The notes beneath the pieces were generated by a model. The model was given only the letters and a program-made list of their open reading frames with translations. It did no database searches and was not told where the DNA came from. Of a stretch of 8,175 nucleotides of DNA, positions 1-6,727 are shown piece after piece; within the stretch, counting starts at the first letter, position 1; each line of letters starts with the position of its first letter. Origin of the DNA: Actinomycetota bacterium (GTDB lineage: Bacteria; Actinomycetota; Actinomycetes; Nanopelagicales; Nanopelagicaceae); assembly GCA_947490605.1 (NCBI GenBank), contig CANLHE010000025.1:1-8175 (forward strand). Direction: 5' to 3'. A program made the position numbers and the translations under genes.

Positions 1-560
1 CCAACTAGTGCATAAATTCCAACGGTAATAAATACGTCGTGAATTACCGCAATGATTGCTGCAATTGCCATTTTTGATTCAAATGCCATTGCCAGGTAAA
101 GCATCACAACAATTAAGAATCCAAATAATCCATACAGGGCTTTGCGAGTAATTTCCGCACCCCAAGATGGGCCAATTATTTGGGAATCAATTGAGTCAAC
201 ACCAACCCCGAATTTCGAAGCCAGTTTATCTTCAACTGCAGTTTGTTGAACCGAAGTTAATGCATTTGTTTGGACTCTAACCTTGTCGTTACCAATCTTT
301 TGGACAATTATTTGAGATGTAATTCCAGCCTCGGTTACAGCAGATTCAGCAGAACTTACTGAAGCATTTGCTGAAGTAACAGTAAATGATGACCCACCTT
401 TAAATTCAATACCTAAATGTAATCCCTGTGTGAAAAGTGTGGCTGCGGAGGCAAGAATTAATAAGCCAGAGAATGAATACCAAATCTTTCGCTTACCAAT
501 AAAATTAAATGAGGTCTCGCCACGGTATAAGCGACCACCTATTCCAGAGAGCTTAGCCAT
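1..560 (-). CDS. secF: Protein translocase subunit SecF (N-terminal 186 codons; C-terminus beyond window)
   Basis: SecF pairs with SecD in the membrane complex that uses the proton gradient to help pull proteins out of the SecYEG channel. The ATG at 560 opens a frame that stays open to base 1, so the gene is cut by the window edge. Visible features are a cytoplasmic N-terminus, a first membrane segment at about residues 27-44, the family motif GIEFKGG at 50-56, a small extracytoplasmic domain, then IGPSWGAEITRKAL at about 129-142. This leads into the second and third membrane segments and HDVFITVGIYALVG, which is typical of SecF. The start is well supported: the ATG overlaps the secD stop as TAATG, and a strong Shine-Dalgarno GAGGGG (574-569) lies 8 bases upstream inside the secD end. 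Translation is therefore probably coupled to secD. Nothing in the visible part is abnormal. The identification is secure; the 3' portion cannot be assessed. Confidence 0.97.
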   Translation of the reverse strand, partial: MAKLSGIGGRLYRGETSFNFIGKRKIWYSFSGLLILASAATLFTQGLHLGIEFKGGSSFTVTSANASVSSAESAVTEAGITSQIIVQKIGNDKVRVQTNALTSVQQTAVEDKLASKFGVGVDSIDSQIIGPSWGAEITRKALYGLFGFLIVVMLYLAMAFESKMAIAAIIAVIHDVFITVGIYALV

Positions 561-2095
561 TATTTATTCCCCTCAATTGGCAAATTACTTGTCACGACTA
601 TTCCTAGTGATTTCGCTGAGAAGCCAGATAATGGGCGGCCTTCGCTATAGAAGGACAGTTTTGCCAGAACTGTCATTAAAGGCTTTGTAAAGAAGAAAAC
701 AACAATTAAATCAATAACTGTGGTGAGTCCGAGTGTAAATGCAAATCCTCTTACGCCGCCTACTGCGAAGAAGTAAAGAACTACCGCAGCAATCATTGAA
801 ACCGCATCAGCAACAATTACTGTGCGACGGGCACGCTGCCATCCAGTTTCAACTGCAGATTTAAGTGACCGGCCTTCTCGAACTTCATCTCGAATACGCT
901 CAAAGTAAACAATAAATGAGTCTGCAGTAATACCAATTGCCACAATTACTCCCGCAATACCTGCAAGAGTCAATGTAAATCCAATTGCTTTACCTAATAA
1001 CAAGATAGAAAGAAGTGCAATTGCGCTTGCAACCAATAAGGAACCAACAGAGACAATTCCTAAACCTCGGTAATAAAGAACTGAGTAAAGAATTACTAGT
1101 AAAAGTCCAAGTGCTCCAGCAATTAAGCCACCCCGAAGTTGATCGGCACCTAGAGTTGGTGAAATCTGTTGAACCTCACCACGATCAAAAGCCAAAGGCA
1201 ATGCACCATACTTTAAAACATTTGCTAAGTCTTGTGCTTCAACTTGTGTGAAACTACCAGTAATTTGCGCAGTTCCAGTATTGATTGGTTCGTTAATTCT
1301 TGGCGCAGAGTAAACCAGACCATCTAGAACAATTGCGGCTTGATTTTGTGGAGATGGCAGAGATGTAAGTCGAGTTGTCATTGCACCAAACTTGCTAGTT
1401 CCCTCACCATTAAAATCTAAAACCACATACCAACCAGCTGCATTTTGAGTGCTGATCACAGATGAAGCTTTTGTTACTTGGCGACCTAAAACTTCTGCTG
1501 GTGCCAAAATATATTTAGCTGTACCTTCGCGGTCACAACTAATAATCGCAACTGACTCACTTACGCCACCGCCACCTTGCCGGTTTTGTGCAAGTGTGCA
1601 ATCTAAAGCTGCGAACTGAGAATTTAATTCCGGCGTTACTCCAGCCGGTAGCGTTACATTTGTTGCATCACTACTTGTAGTTGTGGCATTTGGCGCTCCT
1701 ACTGCCAATACCGGCCTGAACCTAAGTTCAGCAGTTTGACCGACTAAGTCAACAATTCTTCGCCCAGTTTCACCAGGAACAGAAATAATAATCTGACGAT
1801 TAACACCACTGCCTTGAGCAGAAACCTCTGACTCAGCAACTCCTAAAGAGTTAACACGTTGACGAATAATTCCAACTGCCTGATCAATAGCTTCAGTAGT
1901 TACTTTTCCAACTTGGCCTTCTTCGATTCGAGGCTGCAAGGTAACGCTGGTTCCGCCTTGAAGATCTAGGCCTAATTTAAATGATGTTGCGCCAACTGCA
2001 AATGCAATACCAGCGAAAGCCAGAATTGTAAGAAGCAAAATTGAGATCGTGCGAACGGCACGTGACTGGGTACTTGCAATCTTATTGGCAGACAT
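560..2095 (-). CDS. secD: Protein translocase subunit SecD
   Basis: SecD is the larger subunit of the SecDF accessory motor. Its big extracytoplasmic domain grips emerging polypeptides and its membrane half conducts protons. The 511-residue product has an N-terminal membrane segment (about 16-36), GLDLQGG (42-48), the P1 domain with IVLDGLVYSAP (255-265) and a VLKYGALP segment (293-300). Five further membrane segments follow, including the motif TADSFIVYFERI at about 390-401, whose Asp392 is the expected proton-path residue. An insert with Cys166 and Cys187 could form a disulfide outside the cell. I chose the ATG at 2095. An in-frame TTG at 2104 would add three residues, but it overlaps a good -10 box and has no ribosome binding site. 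The ATG also lacks a Shine-Dalgarno but sits 8 bases after that -10, which fits a leaderless mRNA. secF follows with a one-base overlap. The usual upstream neighbour yajC is absent. Confidence 0.97.
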   Translation of the reverse strand: MSANKIASTQSRAVRTISILLLTILAFAGIAFAVGATSFKLGLDLQGGTSVTLQPRIEEGQVGKVTTEAIDQAVGIIRQRVNSLGVAESEVSAQGSGVNRQIIISVPGETGRRIVDLVGQTAELRFRPVLAVGAPNATTTSSDATNVTLPAGVTPELNSQFAALDCTLAQNRQGGGGVSESVAIISCDREGTAKYILAPAEVLGRQVTKASSVISTQNAAGWYVVLDFNGEGTSKFGAMTTRLTSLPSPQNQAAIVLDGLVYSAPRINEPINTGTAQITGSFTQVEAQDLANVLKYGALPLAFDRGEVQQISPTLGADQLRGGLIAGALGLLLVILYSVLYYRGLGIVSVGSLLVASAIALLSILLLGKAIGFTLTLAGIAGVIVAIGITADSFIVYFERIRDEVREGRSLKSAVETGWQRARRTVIVADAVSMIAAVVLYFFAVGGVRGFAFTLGLTTVIDLIVVFFFTKPLMTVLAKLSFYSEGRPLSGFSAKSLGIVVTSNLPIEGNK

Positions 2096-2103
2096 GAGAG
2101 CCA

Positions 2104-2132
2104 ATTCTAGGCTGAGGTGAGTTTATTGAGAA
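2104..2132 (-). promoter_or_regulatory. Candidate secD promoter giving a leaderless transcript
   Basis: On the minus strand, TAGAAT at 2109-2104 matches the -10 consensus at five of six bases. TTCTCA at 2132-2127 matches the -35 consensus at four of six, with a 17-base spacer. Transcription starting at the expected distance would begin at or within a couple of bases of the ATG at 2095. This agrees with the lack of a Shine-Dalgarno in front of secD. Leaderless mRNAs with a TANNNT box just before the start codon are common in actinobacteria. This is inference from the sequence alone. Confidence 0.45.
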
Positions 2133-2174
2133 ATCCAACCGAAGTTGCCTCTAATTTATGGGTTATTTGGTGAT

Positions 2175-3230
2175 TTATTGTGCGATATCTGGATCTTGAT
2201 CAAAGAGCGAGGCATCTGTACCAATCTGCGCAGATAGCGGAGGTTTAATACCAAGATGCGCCCAGCCAGCTGCAGTAGCAACTCTGCCACGTGGCGTGCG
2301 TGCTAAAAATCCCATTCGAACTAAAAATGGTTCCGCAAGTGATTCGATAGTTTCAATCTCTTCACCCACTGCCATCGCAAGTGTAGATACTCCAACTGGA
2401 CCACCATTAAAGTTTTTGACTAATGCAGTTAAAACAGACTTATCAAGTCGGTCTAGCCCAATCTCATCAACCTCATATATTTTAAGCGCAGCCGTTGCAT
2501 GCTCAAGCTGAACAACCTTCTCTTTATTTACTTGGGCGTAATCTCTGACTCGACGCAACAAACGATTTGCAACCCGTGGTGTTCCGCGTGATCTTGAAGC
2601 GATCTCAGCCACAGCAGCATTATCTATTTGAATTTCTAATAAATCTGAACTGCGCTTAATTATTTGGGCTAACTCATCCGCTTCATAAAAATCTAATTGC
2701 GCAGTGAATCCAAACCGATCCCGAAGTGGGCTTGGCAATAAACCTGCTCTAGTTGTGGCACCAACCAATGTGAAATGCGGAAGATCTAGCGGAATTGAGG
2801 TTGCACCGGCACCTTTGCCAACAATCACATCAACTCGAAAATCTTCCATTGCAAGATAGAGCATCTCCTCCGCCGGCCGAGACATTCGATGAATCTCATC
2901 AAGGAAAAGAATTTCACCTTCAACTAGTGAAGAAAGAATTGATGCTAAGTCGCCTGCATGCTGAATGGCAGGCCCGGAGGTAATTCGAATTGGTGAATCC
3001 ATTTCAGATGCAACGATCATTGCCAAGGTAGTTTTACCAAGGCCAGGTGGACCTGAAAAAAGAATATGGTCTGAAACTGATTTACGTTCCTTTGCGGCTG
3101 ATAAGAGCAGATTTAACTGGTCTCTTACTCTAAATTGCCCAACAAACTCACCTAATGTTTTAGGCCTAAGGGCTAGCTCTGCAACCCGCTCAGCATCATC
3201 TGCGCCTTGATCAATTATCCGATCTGTCAT
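2175..3230 (-). CDS. ruvB: Holliday junction branch-migration ATPase RuvB
   Basis: RuvB is the hexameric AAA+ motor that, bound to RuvA, drives branch migration of Holliday junctions in recombinational repair. The 351-residue protein is full length. It shows Walker A GPPGLGKT at 60-67, Walker [10 protein letters not shown] at about 107-115, sensor 1 GATTRAG at 157-163, the arginine-finger region LRDRFG at 169-174, sensor 2 RGTPRVANR at 215-223, and a C-terminal winged helix ending in [12 protein letters not shown] (305-316). A poorly conserved acidic tail follows, as is usual in the family. The ATG overlaps the ruvA stop as TAATG, with a weak GGTGG about 10 bases upstream, so it is probably translationally coupled. 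It is the last gene of ruvCAB. About 79 bases separate it from secD, with no yajC between. All catalytic motifs are intact. Confidence 0.98.
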   Translation of the reverse strand: MTDRIIDQGADDAERVAELALRPKTLGEFVGQFRVRDQLNLLLSAAKERKSVSDHILFSGPPGLGKTTLAMIVASEMDSPIRITSGPAIQHAGDLASILSSLVEGEILFLDEIHRMSRPAEEMLYLAMEDFRVDVIVGKGAGATSIPLDLPHFTLVGATTRAGLLPSPLRDRFGFTAQLDFYEADELAQIIKRSSDLLEIQIDNAAVAEIASRSRGTPRVANRLLRRVRDYAQVNKEKVVQLEHATAALKIYEVDEIGLDRLDKSVLTALVKNFNGGPVGVSTLAMAVGEEIETIESLAEPFLVRMGFLARTPRGRVATAAGWAHLGIKPPLSAQIGTDASLFDQDPDIAQ

Positions 3231-3817
3231 TATCTTTTACCACCAGTTTTCAAAGCTAATTTCAGAATTTCAGCAGCATTAAGGTTTTCAATCTTTTCAG
3301 ATCCCCCAATTTGCGAAATCATTGCACTGGATTCCTTTGCAGAGTAACCAAGGCCTTGCAACGCATTTTCTACCTGGTTAGTAATAGAAAGTTTGGCACT
3401 CCCATTACCGCCGGCAAAATTTGCCGCCTTATCCTTTAGCTCAAGCACTAACCGTTGCGCACCTTTTTTACCAAGACCTGGCACAGCCTCTAAACTTTTT
3501 AAATTGGATGAAACAATTGCATTAGCGATTACTGAGGCTTCACTTGCCGCCAATATAGATTGCGCAACCTTTGGACCTATTCCAGTTACTGATAAAAGCA
3601 ATTCAAAGAAATCACGATCAACCAGATCTACAAAACCATAGAGAGTAAGTGCATCTTCCCTGACAATCAGATAGGTGTGAAGATTTACTGGTTTACCTAA
3701 TTGCATTTGCGCTGCAACTCGAACCGGTAACTGCACCAGGATTCCTACCCCGCCAACCTCAACGACAATTGAACTTATTGATGTTGATTTAACTGTGCCA
3801 GATATCGAACTGATCAT
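3230..3817 (-). CDS. ruvA: Holliday junction DNA-binding protein RuvA
   Basis: RuvA is the tetrameric protein that binds four-way DNA junctions, holds them open and square, and recruits RuvB rings. The 195-residue product has an N-terminal OB-fold (about 1-62) with the acidic-pin residues Glu54-Asp55 in [10 protein letters not shown]. Two helix-hairpin-helix motifs follow: [13 protein letters not shown] at about 74-86 and [14 protein letters not shown] at 109-122. After a Gly/Ser/Ala-rich linker (about 131-145) comes domain III (about 147-195) with NALQGLGYS, the part that contacts RuvB. The ATG overlaps the ruvC stop as ATGA and the gene ends overlapping ruvB as TAATG, so the ruv genes form one tightly coupled unit. 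The length is normal and no residue expected of the family is visibly missing. Confidence 0.97.
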   Translation of the reverse strand: MISSISGTVKSTSISSIVVEVGGVGILVQLPVRVAAQMQLGKPVNLHTYLIVREDALTLYGFVDLVDRDFFELLLSVTGIGPKVAQSILAASEASVIANAIVSSNLKSLEAVPGLGKKGAQRLVLELKDKAANFAGGNGSAKLSITNQVENALQGLGYSAKESSAMISQIGGSEKIENLNAAEILKLALKTGGKR

Positions 3818-4335
3818 CGCTTCTTAGTCGCCTTTTTCTTTGCGGTTGCCAACCTGGCATTTCCCACACCTCGCCAATGATGGCAGATTGCTAGTGCCAA
3901 GGCATCAGTACTGTCTACTGGTTTTGGAATTTCTTTTAACTTAAGCAACCTTTTTACCATCTGTGCAACCTGCTTCTTATCTGCCCGGCCCGACCCAGTC
4001 ACTGCTGCTTTAACCTCACTGGGGGTATGCATTACAACTGGAATTCCAGCTTTTGCAGCAAGCAATAAGGCAACACCTGCGGCTTGACCAGTTGCCATTG
4101 CTGTTCGCACATTTAGTTGCGAAAAAACTCGTTCAACTGCAATTACATCTGGCTTATATTTATTTATCCAAACTGAGATCTCTTTTTCTAATTCAAGTAA
4201 TCTAAATTCAAGCGGTGCTTCTATATCAGTTTGGATTACGCCAACCCCCACCATCTCTAACTTTTGTGGACCAGTAGAATCAACAATTCCGATACCGCAC
4301 CGAGTTAAACCGGGATCAATTCCTAAAACGCGCAT
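3814..4335 (-). CDS. ruvC: Crossover junction endodeoxyribonuclease RuvC
   Basis: RuvC is the dimeric, metal-dependent nuclease that resolves Holliday junctions by paired symmetrical nicks. It has an RNase H-like fold. The four acidic catalytic residues are all in place: Asp7 in [11 protein letters not shown], Glu68 in AVERVF, and Asp141 and Asp144 in [12 protein letters not shown]. The protein is 173 residues, close to the usual length, and ends in a lysine-rich tail (KKKATKKR) that may add non-specific DNA affinity. The ATG at 4335 follows yebC by 30 bases. An AGG 8 bases upstream and a GAGG further out give only a modest ribosome binding site. The stop overlaps the ruvA start. The start is supported because MRVLGIDPG is the canonical RuvC N-terminus. 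Confidence 0.98.
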   Translation of the reverse strand: MRVLGIDPGLTRCGIGIVDSTGPQKLEMVGVGVIQTDIEAPLEFRLLELEKEISVWINKYKPDVIAVERVFSQLNVRTAMATGQAAGVALLLAAKAGIPVVMHTPSEVKAAVTGSGRADKKQVAQMVKRLLKLKEIPKPVDSTDALALAICHHWRGVGNARLATAKKKATKKR

Positions 4336-4365
4336 AGGTAAAGCCTAATCAGCCTCAAATAAGTA

Positions 4366-5121
4366 TTAACTAAGGCTCGCCATTACCTCATCTGAAACAT
4401 CAAAGTTTCCATAGACATTCTGCACATCATCTAGCTCTTCAATTACCTCGATTAAATCAAATACCTTCTTCGCTGTTTCAGCATCGATTGGAATAGACAT
4501 AGTTGGTAAAAATGAAGTATCTGCAGAGTCGTAATCAATACCAGCAGTTTGAAGTGAAGTACGCACTGCGACTAAGTCAGAAGGTTGAGTAACAATCTCA
4601 AATGAATCTCCCAAATCATTAACTTCATCAGCTCCTGCATCTAACACAACCTCAAGTAATGAATCTTCAGTTACTTTTCCACTGTTCTTTGATACCAGCA
4701 CAACCCCTTTTCGATTAAACAAATATGAAACAGAGCCAGGATCTGCCATGTTGCCACCATTACGAGTTACAGCAACTCTTACCTCAGAAGCCGCCCGATT
4801 TCGATTATCAGATAAACATTCAATCAATAGCGCAACCCCGCCAGCAGCATAACCTTCATACATAATGGTTTCCCACTCTTTACCGCCAGTTTCAAGACCA
4901 GCTCCGCGCTTTACTGCACGATCAATATTGTCAGCTGGAACAGAACTTTTCTTTGCTTTTGCAATTGCATCAAACAAGGTTGGGTTACCAGAAACATCTG
5001 CGCCACCAGCTCGTGCTGATACTTCAATTGCTTTAATCAATTTAGCAAAATTTTTAGCACGACGAGAATCAATTATTGCCTTTTTATGCTTAGTGGTTGC
5101 CCACTTGGAATGGCCGCTCAT
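4366..5121 (-). CDS. yebC: YebC/TACO1-family translation or transcription factor
   Basis: YebC proteins were long annotated as transcriptional regulators. More recent work on bacterial members and mitochondrial TACO1 points to a ribosome-associated role in relieving stalls, for example at proline runs. Which role applies here cannot be read from the sequence. The 251-residue protein begins with the signature [12 protein letters not shown] (3-14) and continues through the N-terminal helical domain with [12 protein letters not shown] (46-57). It then has the core motif [20 protein letters not shown] (88-107) and [13 protein letters not shown] (128-140), with normal length and no gaps. The ATG has a clear Shine-Dalgarno, GGAGAG, a few bases upstream and directly after the pdxT stop, with a 15-base gap. 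Placement just before ruvC is the widespread bacterial arrangement, although no direct link to junction resolution is established. Confidence 0.95.
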   Translation of the reverse strand: MSGHSKWATTKHKKAIIDSRRAKNFAKLIKAIEVSARAGGADVSGNPTLFDAIAKAKKSSVPADNIDRAVKRGAGLETGGKEWETIMYEGYAAGGVALLIECLSDNRNRAASEVRVAVTRNGGNMADPGSVSYLFNRKGVVLVSKNSGKVTEDSLLEVVLDAGADEVNDLGDSFEIVTQPSDLVAVRTSLQTAGIDYDSADTSFLPTMSIPIDAETAKKVFDLIEVIEELDDVQNVYGNFDVSDEVMASLS

Positions 5122-5136
5122 ATCTCTCCAATACCT

Positions 5137-5742
5137 TTAATTGTTTGCAAACTCGCGACAAATATTTTCAATAAAGTACTTATGAACTCGATTATCCCCA
5201 GTTAGTTCGGGATGAAATGAGGTGGCGAGCAAATGTCCTTGCCGGACCGCAACTGGATGCTTATCACCATTGATATCAGCTACTTCAGATAAAACTTCAA
5301 CATTTTCACCAACAGATTCAACCCATGGAGCTCGGATAAATACTGCCCGGATTGCCGGTTCAGTTATTCCTTTAAATTTAAGATCGGTTTCAAATGAATC
5401 TACCTGACGCCCGAAAGCATTTCGCCGAACCACCATATCAATTCCACCAAAGCTTTCTTGTCCAGCAATTGCATCCTCAACTTGATTAGATAACAAAATC
5501 ATCCCAGCACAAGATCCATATGTTGGCATTCCACTATTTATACGCTCTTTTATCAAATCGAAAAGGTCAAAAGATCTGGCAAGTTTTGCAATTGTTGTTG
5601 ATTCTCCACCAGGAATTACTAGGGCTGAAATACTTTCAATCTCGCTCTTCGTTTTTACAGTGATCGCATCTACACCACAATCACTTAATGATTGGACATG
5701 TTCGCGAACATCACCTTGGAGTGCAAGTACTCCAATTTTCAC
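5137..5742 (-). CDS. pdxT: Pyridoxal 5'-phosphate synthase glutaminase subunit PdxT
   Basis: PdxT is the class I glutaminase that hydrolyses glutamine and channels ammonia into PdxS for vitamin B6 synthesis by the DXP-independent route. In the 201-residue protein the catalytic triad is visible as Cys78 in YGSCAGM, and His177 and Glu179 in SFHPEL. The glutamine-binding loop PGGEST is at 44-49, and the N-terminus GVLALQGDVREH is the family hallmark. The start codon is GTG at 5742, only 2 bases after the pdxS TAG stop. Purine-rich stretches (GGAG and GGGG) at the end of pdxS can serve as its ribosome binding site. Such close spacing suggests co-translation, which fits a complex built of 12 PdxS and 12 PdxT subunits. 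yebC follows 15 bases later. Confidence 0.97.
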   Translation of the reverse strand: MKIGVLALQGDVREHVQSLSDCGVDAITVKTKSEIESISALVIPGGESTTIAKLARSFDLFDLIKERINSGMPTYGSCAGMILLSNQVEDAIAGQESFGGIDMVVRRNAFGRQVDSFETDLKFKGITEPAIRAVFIRAPWVESVGENVEVLSEVADINGDKHPVAVRQGHLLATSFHPELTGDNRVHKYFIENICREFANN

Positions 5743-5744
5743 AA

Positions 5745-6635
5745 CTACCAGCCCCGCTCCGCAAGACGGTGTGGTACAGGAATATCAGCAACATTTATGC
5801 CAACCATTGCTTCTCCTAGGCCGCGAGATACATCAGCGACAACCTTTGCATCAGTAAAGTAAGTAACAGCCTTAACACATGCCGCAGCACGCTTTGCTGG
5901 ATCGCCAGATTTGAAAATTCCAGATCCTACGAATACACCATCTGCACCTAATTGCATCATCATCGCTGCATCTGCAGGGGTTGCGATTCCACCAGCAGTG
6001 AACAACACAACTGGCAGTTTGCCAGTACTAGCAACCTCTTTTACTAAATCATATGGTGCTTGTAATTCTTTTGCCGCTACAAATAATTCATCCTCACGCA
6101 TTGAAGTTAATCTGCGAATCTCTGCTGAGATTGTGCGCATGTGAGTTGTTGCGTTTGAAACATCACCGGTGCCAGCCTCACCCTTTGATCTGATCATTGC
6201 TGCACCTTCATTAATACGACGAAGCGCTTCGCCAAGATTTGTTGCACCGCATACAAATGGAATTGTGAAATTCCACTTATCAATGTGGTTTGCATAATCA
6301 GCTGGAGTTAAAACTTCTGACTCATCGATGTAATCAACATCAAGGGTTTGTAAAATTTGTGCTTCTACAAAATGACCAATTCTTGCTTTTGCCATAACTG
6401 GAATAGAAACGGCAGCTTGTATTGCAGTAATCATGTCTGGATCTGACATTCGAGCAACGCCACCTTGTGCACGGATATCAGCTGGTACGCGCTCTAACGC
6501 CATTACCGCAACTGCACCTGCATCTTCGGCAATTTTAGCTTGCTCAACATTTACAACATCCATAATTACGCCGCCCTTTAGCATCTCTGCCATGCCGCGC
6601 TTTACTCGTGCTGTGCCTGTTTCCTTGGACATCAT
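5745..6635 (-). CDS. pdxS: Pyridoxal 5'-phosphate synthase lyase subunit PdxS
   Basis: PdxS condenses ribose 5-phosphate, glyceraldehyde 3-phosphate and ammonia from PdxT into pyridoxal 5'-phosphate. The 296-residue TIM-barrel protein has the expected catalytic residues: Asp26 in VIMDVVN, Lys83 in MAKARIGH, which forms the sugar Schiff base, and the second, swinging lysine Lys151 in [11 protein letters not shown]. Phosphate-binding loops are GEAGTG (152-157), FTAGGIATP (212-220) and FVGSGIFKS (235-243). Two adjacent ATG codons (6635 and 6632) are possible starts. The G-run GGGGGA ends directly before the first and lies 4 bases from the second, so the second may be the real one; the difference is a single residue. 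The gene leads the pdxST pair, with a 92-base upstream gap that can hold a promoter. Confidence 0.98.
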   Translation of the reverse strand: MMSKETGTARVKRGMAEMLKGGVIMDVVNVEQAKIAEDAGAVAVMALERVPADIRAQGGVARMSDPDMITAIQAAVSIPVMAKARIGHFVEAQILQTLDVDYIDESEVLTPADYANHIDKWNFTIPFVCGATNLGEALRRINEGAAMIRSKGEAGTGDVSNATTHMRTISAEIRRLTSMREDELFVAAKELQAPYDLVKEVASTGKLPVVLFTAGGIATPADAAMMMQLGADGVFVGSGIFKSGDPAKRAAACVKAVTYFTDAKVVADVSRGLGEAMVGINVADIPVPHRLAERGW

Positions 6636-6641
6636 TCCCCC
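6636..6641 (-). promoter_or_regulatory. Ribosome binding site of pdxS
   Basis: GGGGGA lies immediately upstream of tandem ATG codons. Spacing to the first ATG (6635) is essentially nil. Spacing to the second (6632) is about 4 bases, short but more usual, so this site favours translation from the second ATG. Whether both are used cannot be decided here. Confidence 0.45.
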
Positions 6642-6694
6642 AATAGCAATATCTAGGCTCTAAGTGTACTAATTACTTTCAATTGCCAATAGCA
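6640..6694 (-). repeat. Pair of 9-base direct repeats upstream of pdxS
   Basis: The minus-strand word TGCTATTGG occurs twice in the short gap before pdxS, at 6694-6686 and 6648-6640, with starts 46 bases apart. One copy overlaps the candidate -35 and the other abuts the ribosome binding site. They could be operator half-sites, for example for a MocR/PdxR-type regulator, or they could be chance in AT-rich DNA. Confidence 0.35.
6663..6689 (-). promoter_or_regulatory. Candidate pdxST promoter
   Basis: In the 92-base gap between the DUF3048 gene and pdxS, the minus strand carries TACACT at 6668-6663. It fits the actinobacterial TANNNT -10 pattern and matches the classical box at four of six bases. 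TTGGCA at 6689-6684 matches the -35 at five of six. The spacer is only 15 bases, shorter than ideal, so the pairing is uncertain. A start near 6656 would leave a leader of about 20 bases carrying the pdxS ribosome binding site. The gap contains no convincing terminator hairpin for the upstream gene, so read-through may also occur. Confidence 0.3.
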
Positions 6695-6727
6695 GTTAAA
6701 AAGCGACCTACCACACACAAAAACTGA

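Noticed and set aside
2096..2104. TTG start for secD three codons upstream of the ATG
   Set aside because: It overlaps the last bases of the candidate -10 box and has no Shine-Dalgarno; the ATG at 2095 is the simpler start.
2136..2160. The UUCG hairpin as an intrinsic terminator of ruvCAB
   Set aside because: The stem is only 4 bp with no extension and there is no run of U residues, so it does not meet the usual pattern.
2096..2174. A small yajC-like gene hidden in the ruvB-secD gap
   Set aside because: The gap is under 80 bases, too short for YajC, and contains no minus-strand start codon opening a useful frame.
4336..4365. TAGGCT 6 bases before the ruvC ATG as a leaderless promoter, and the AGCCT direct repeat beside it
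   Set aside because: The box matches the -10 at only three bases, no -35 is seen at a proper distance, and a modest Shine-Dalgarno is present. The 5-base repeat is too short to mean anything alone.
6636..6727. A terminator after the DUF3048 gene or a riboswitch before pdxS
   Set aside because: There is one T-run but no stable hairpin before it, and the leader of about 20 bases is far too short for a known riboswitch.
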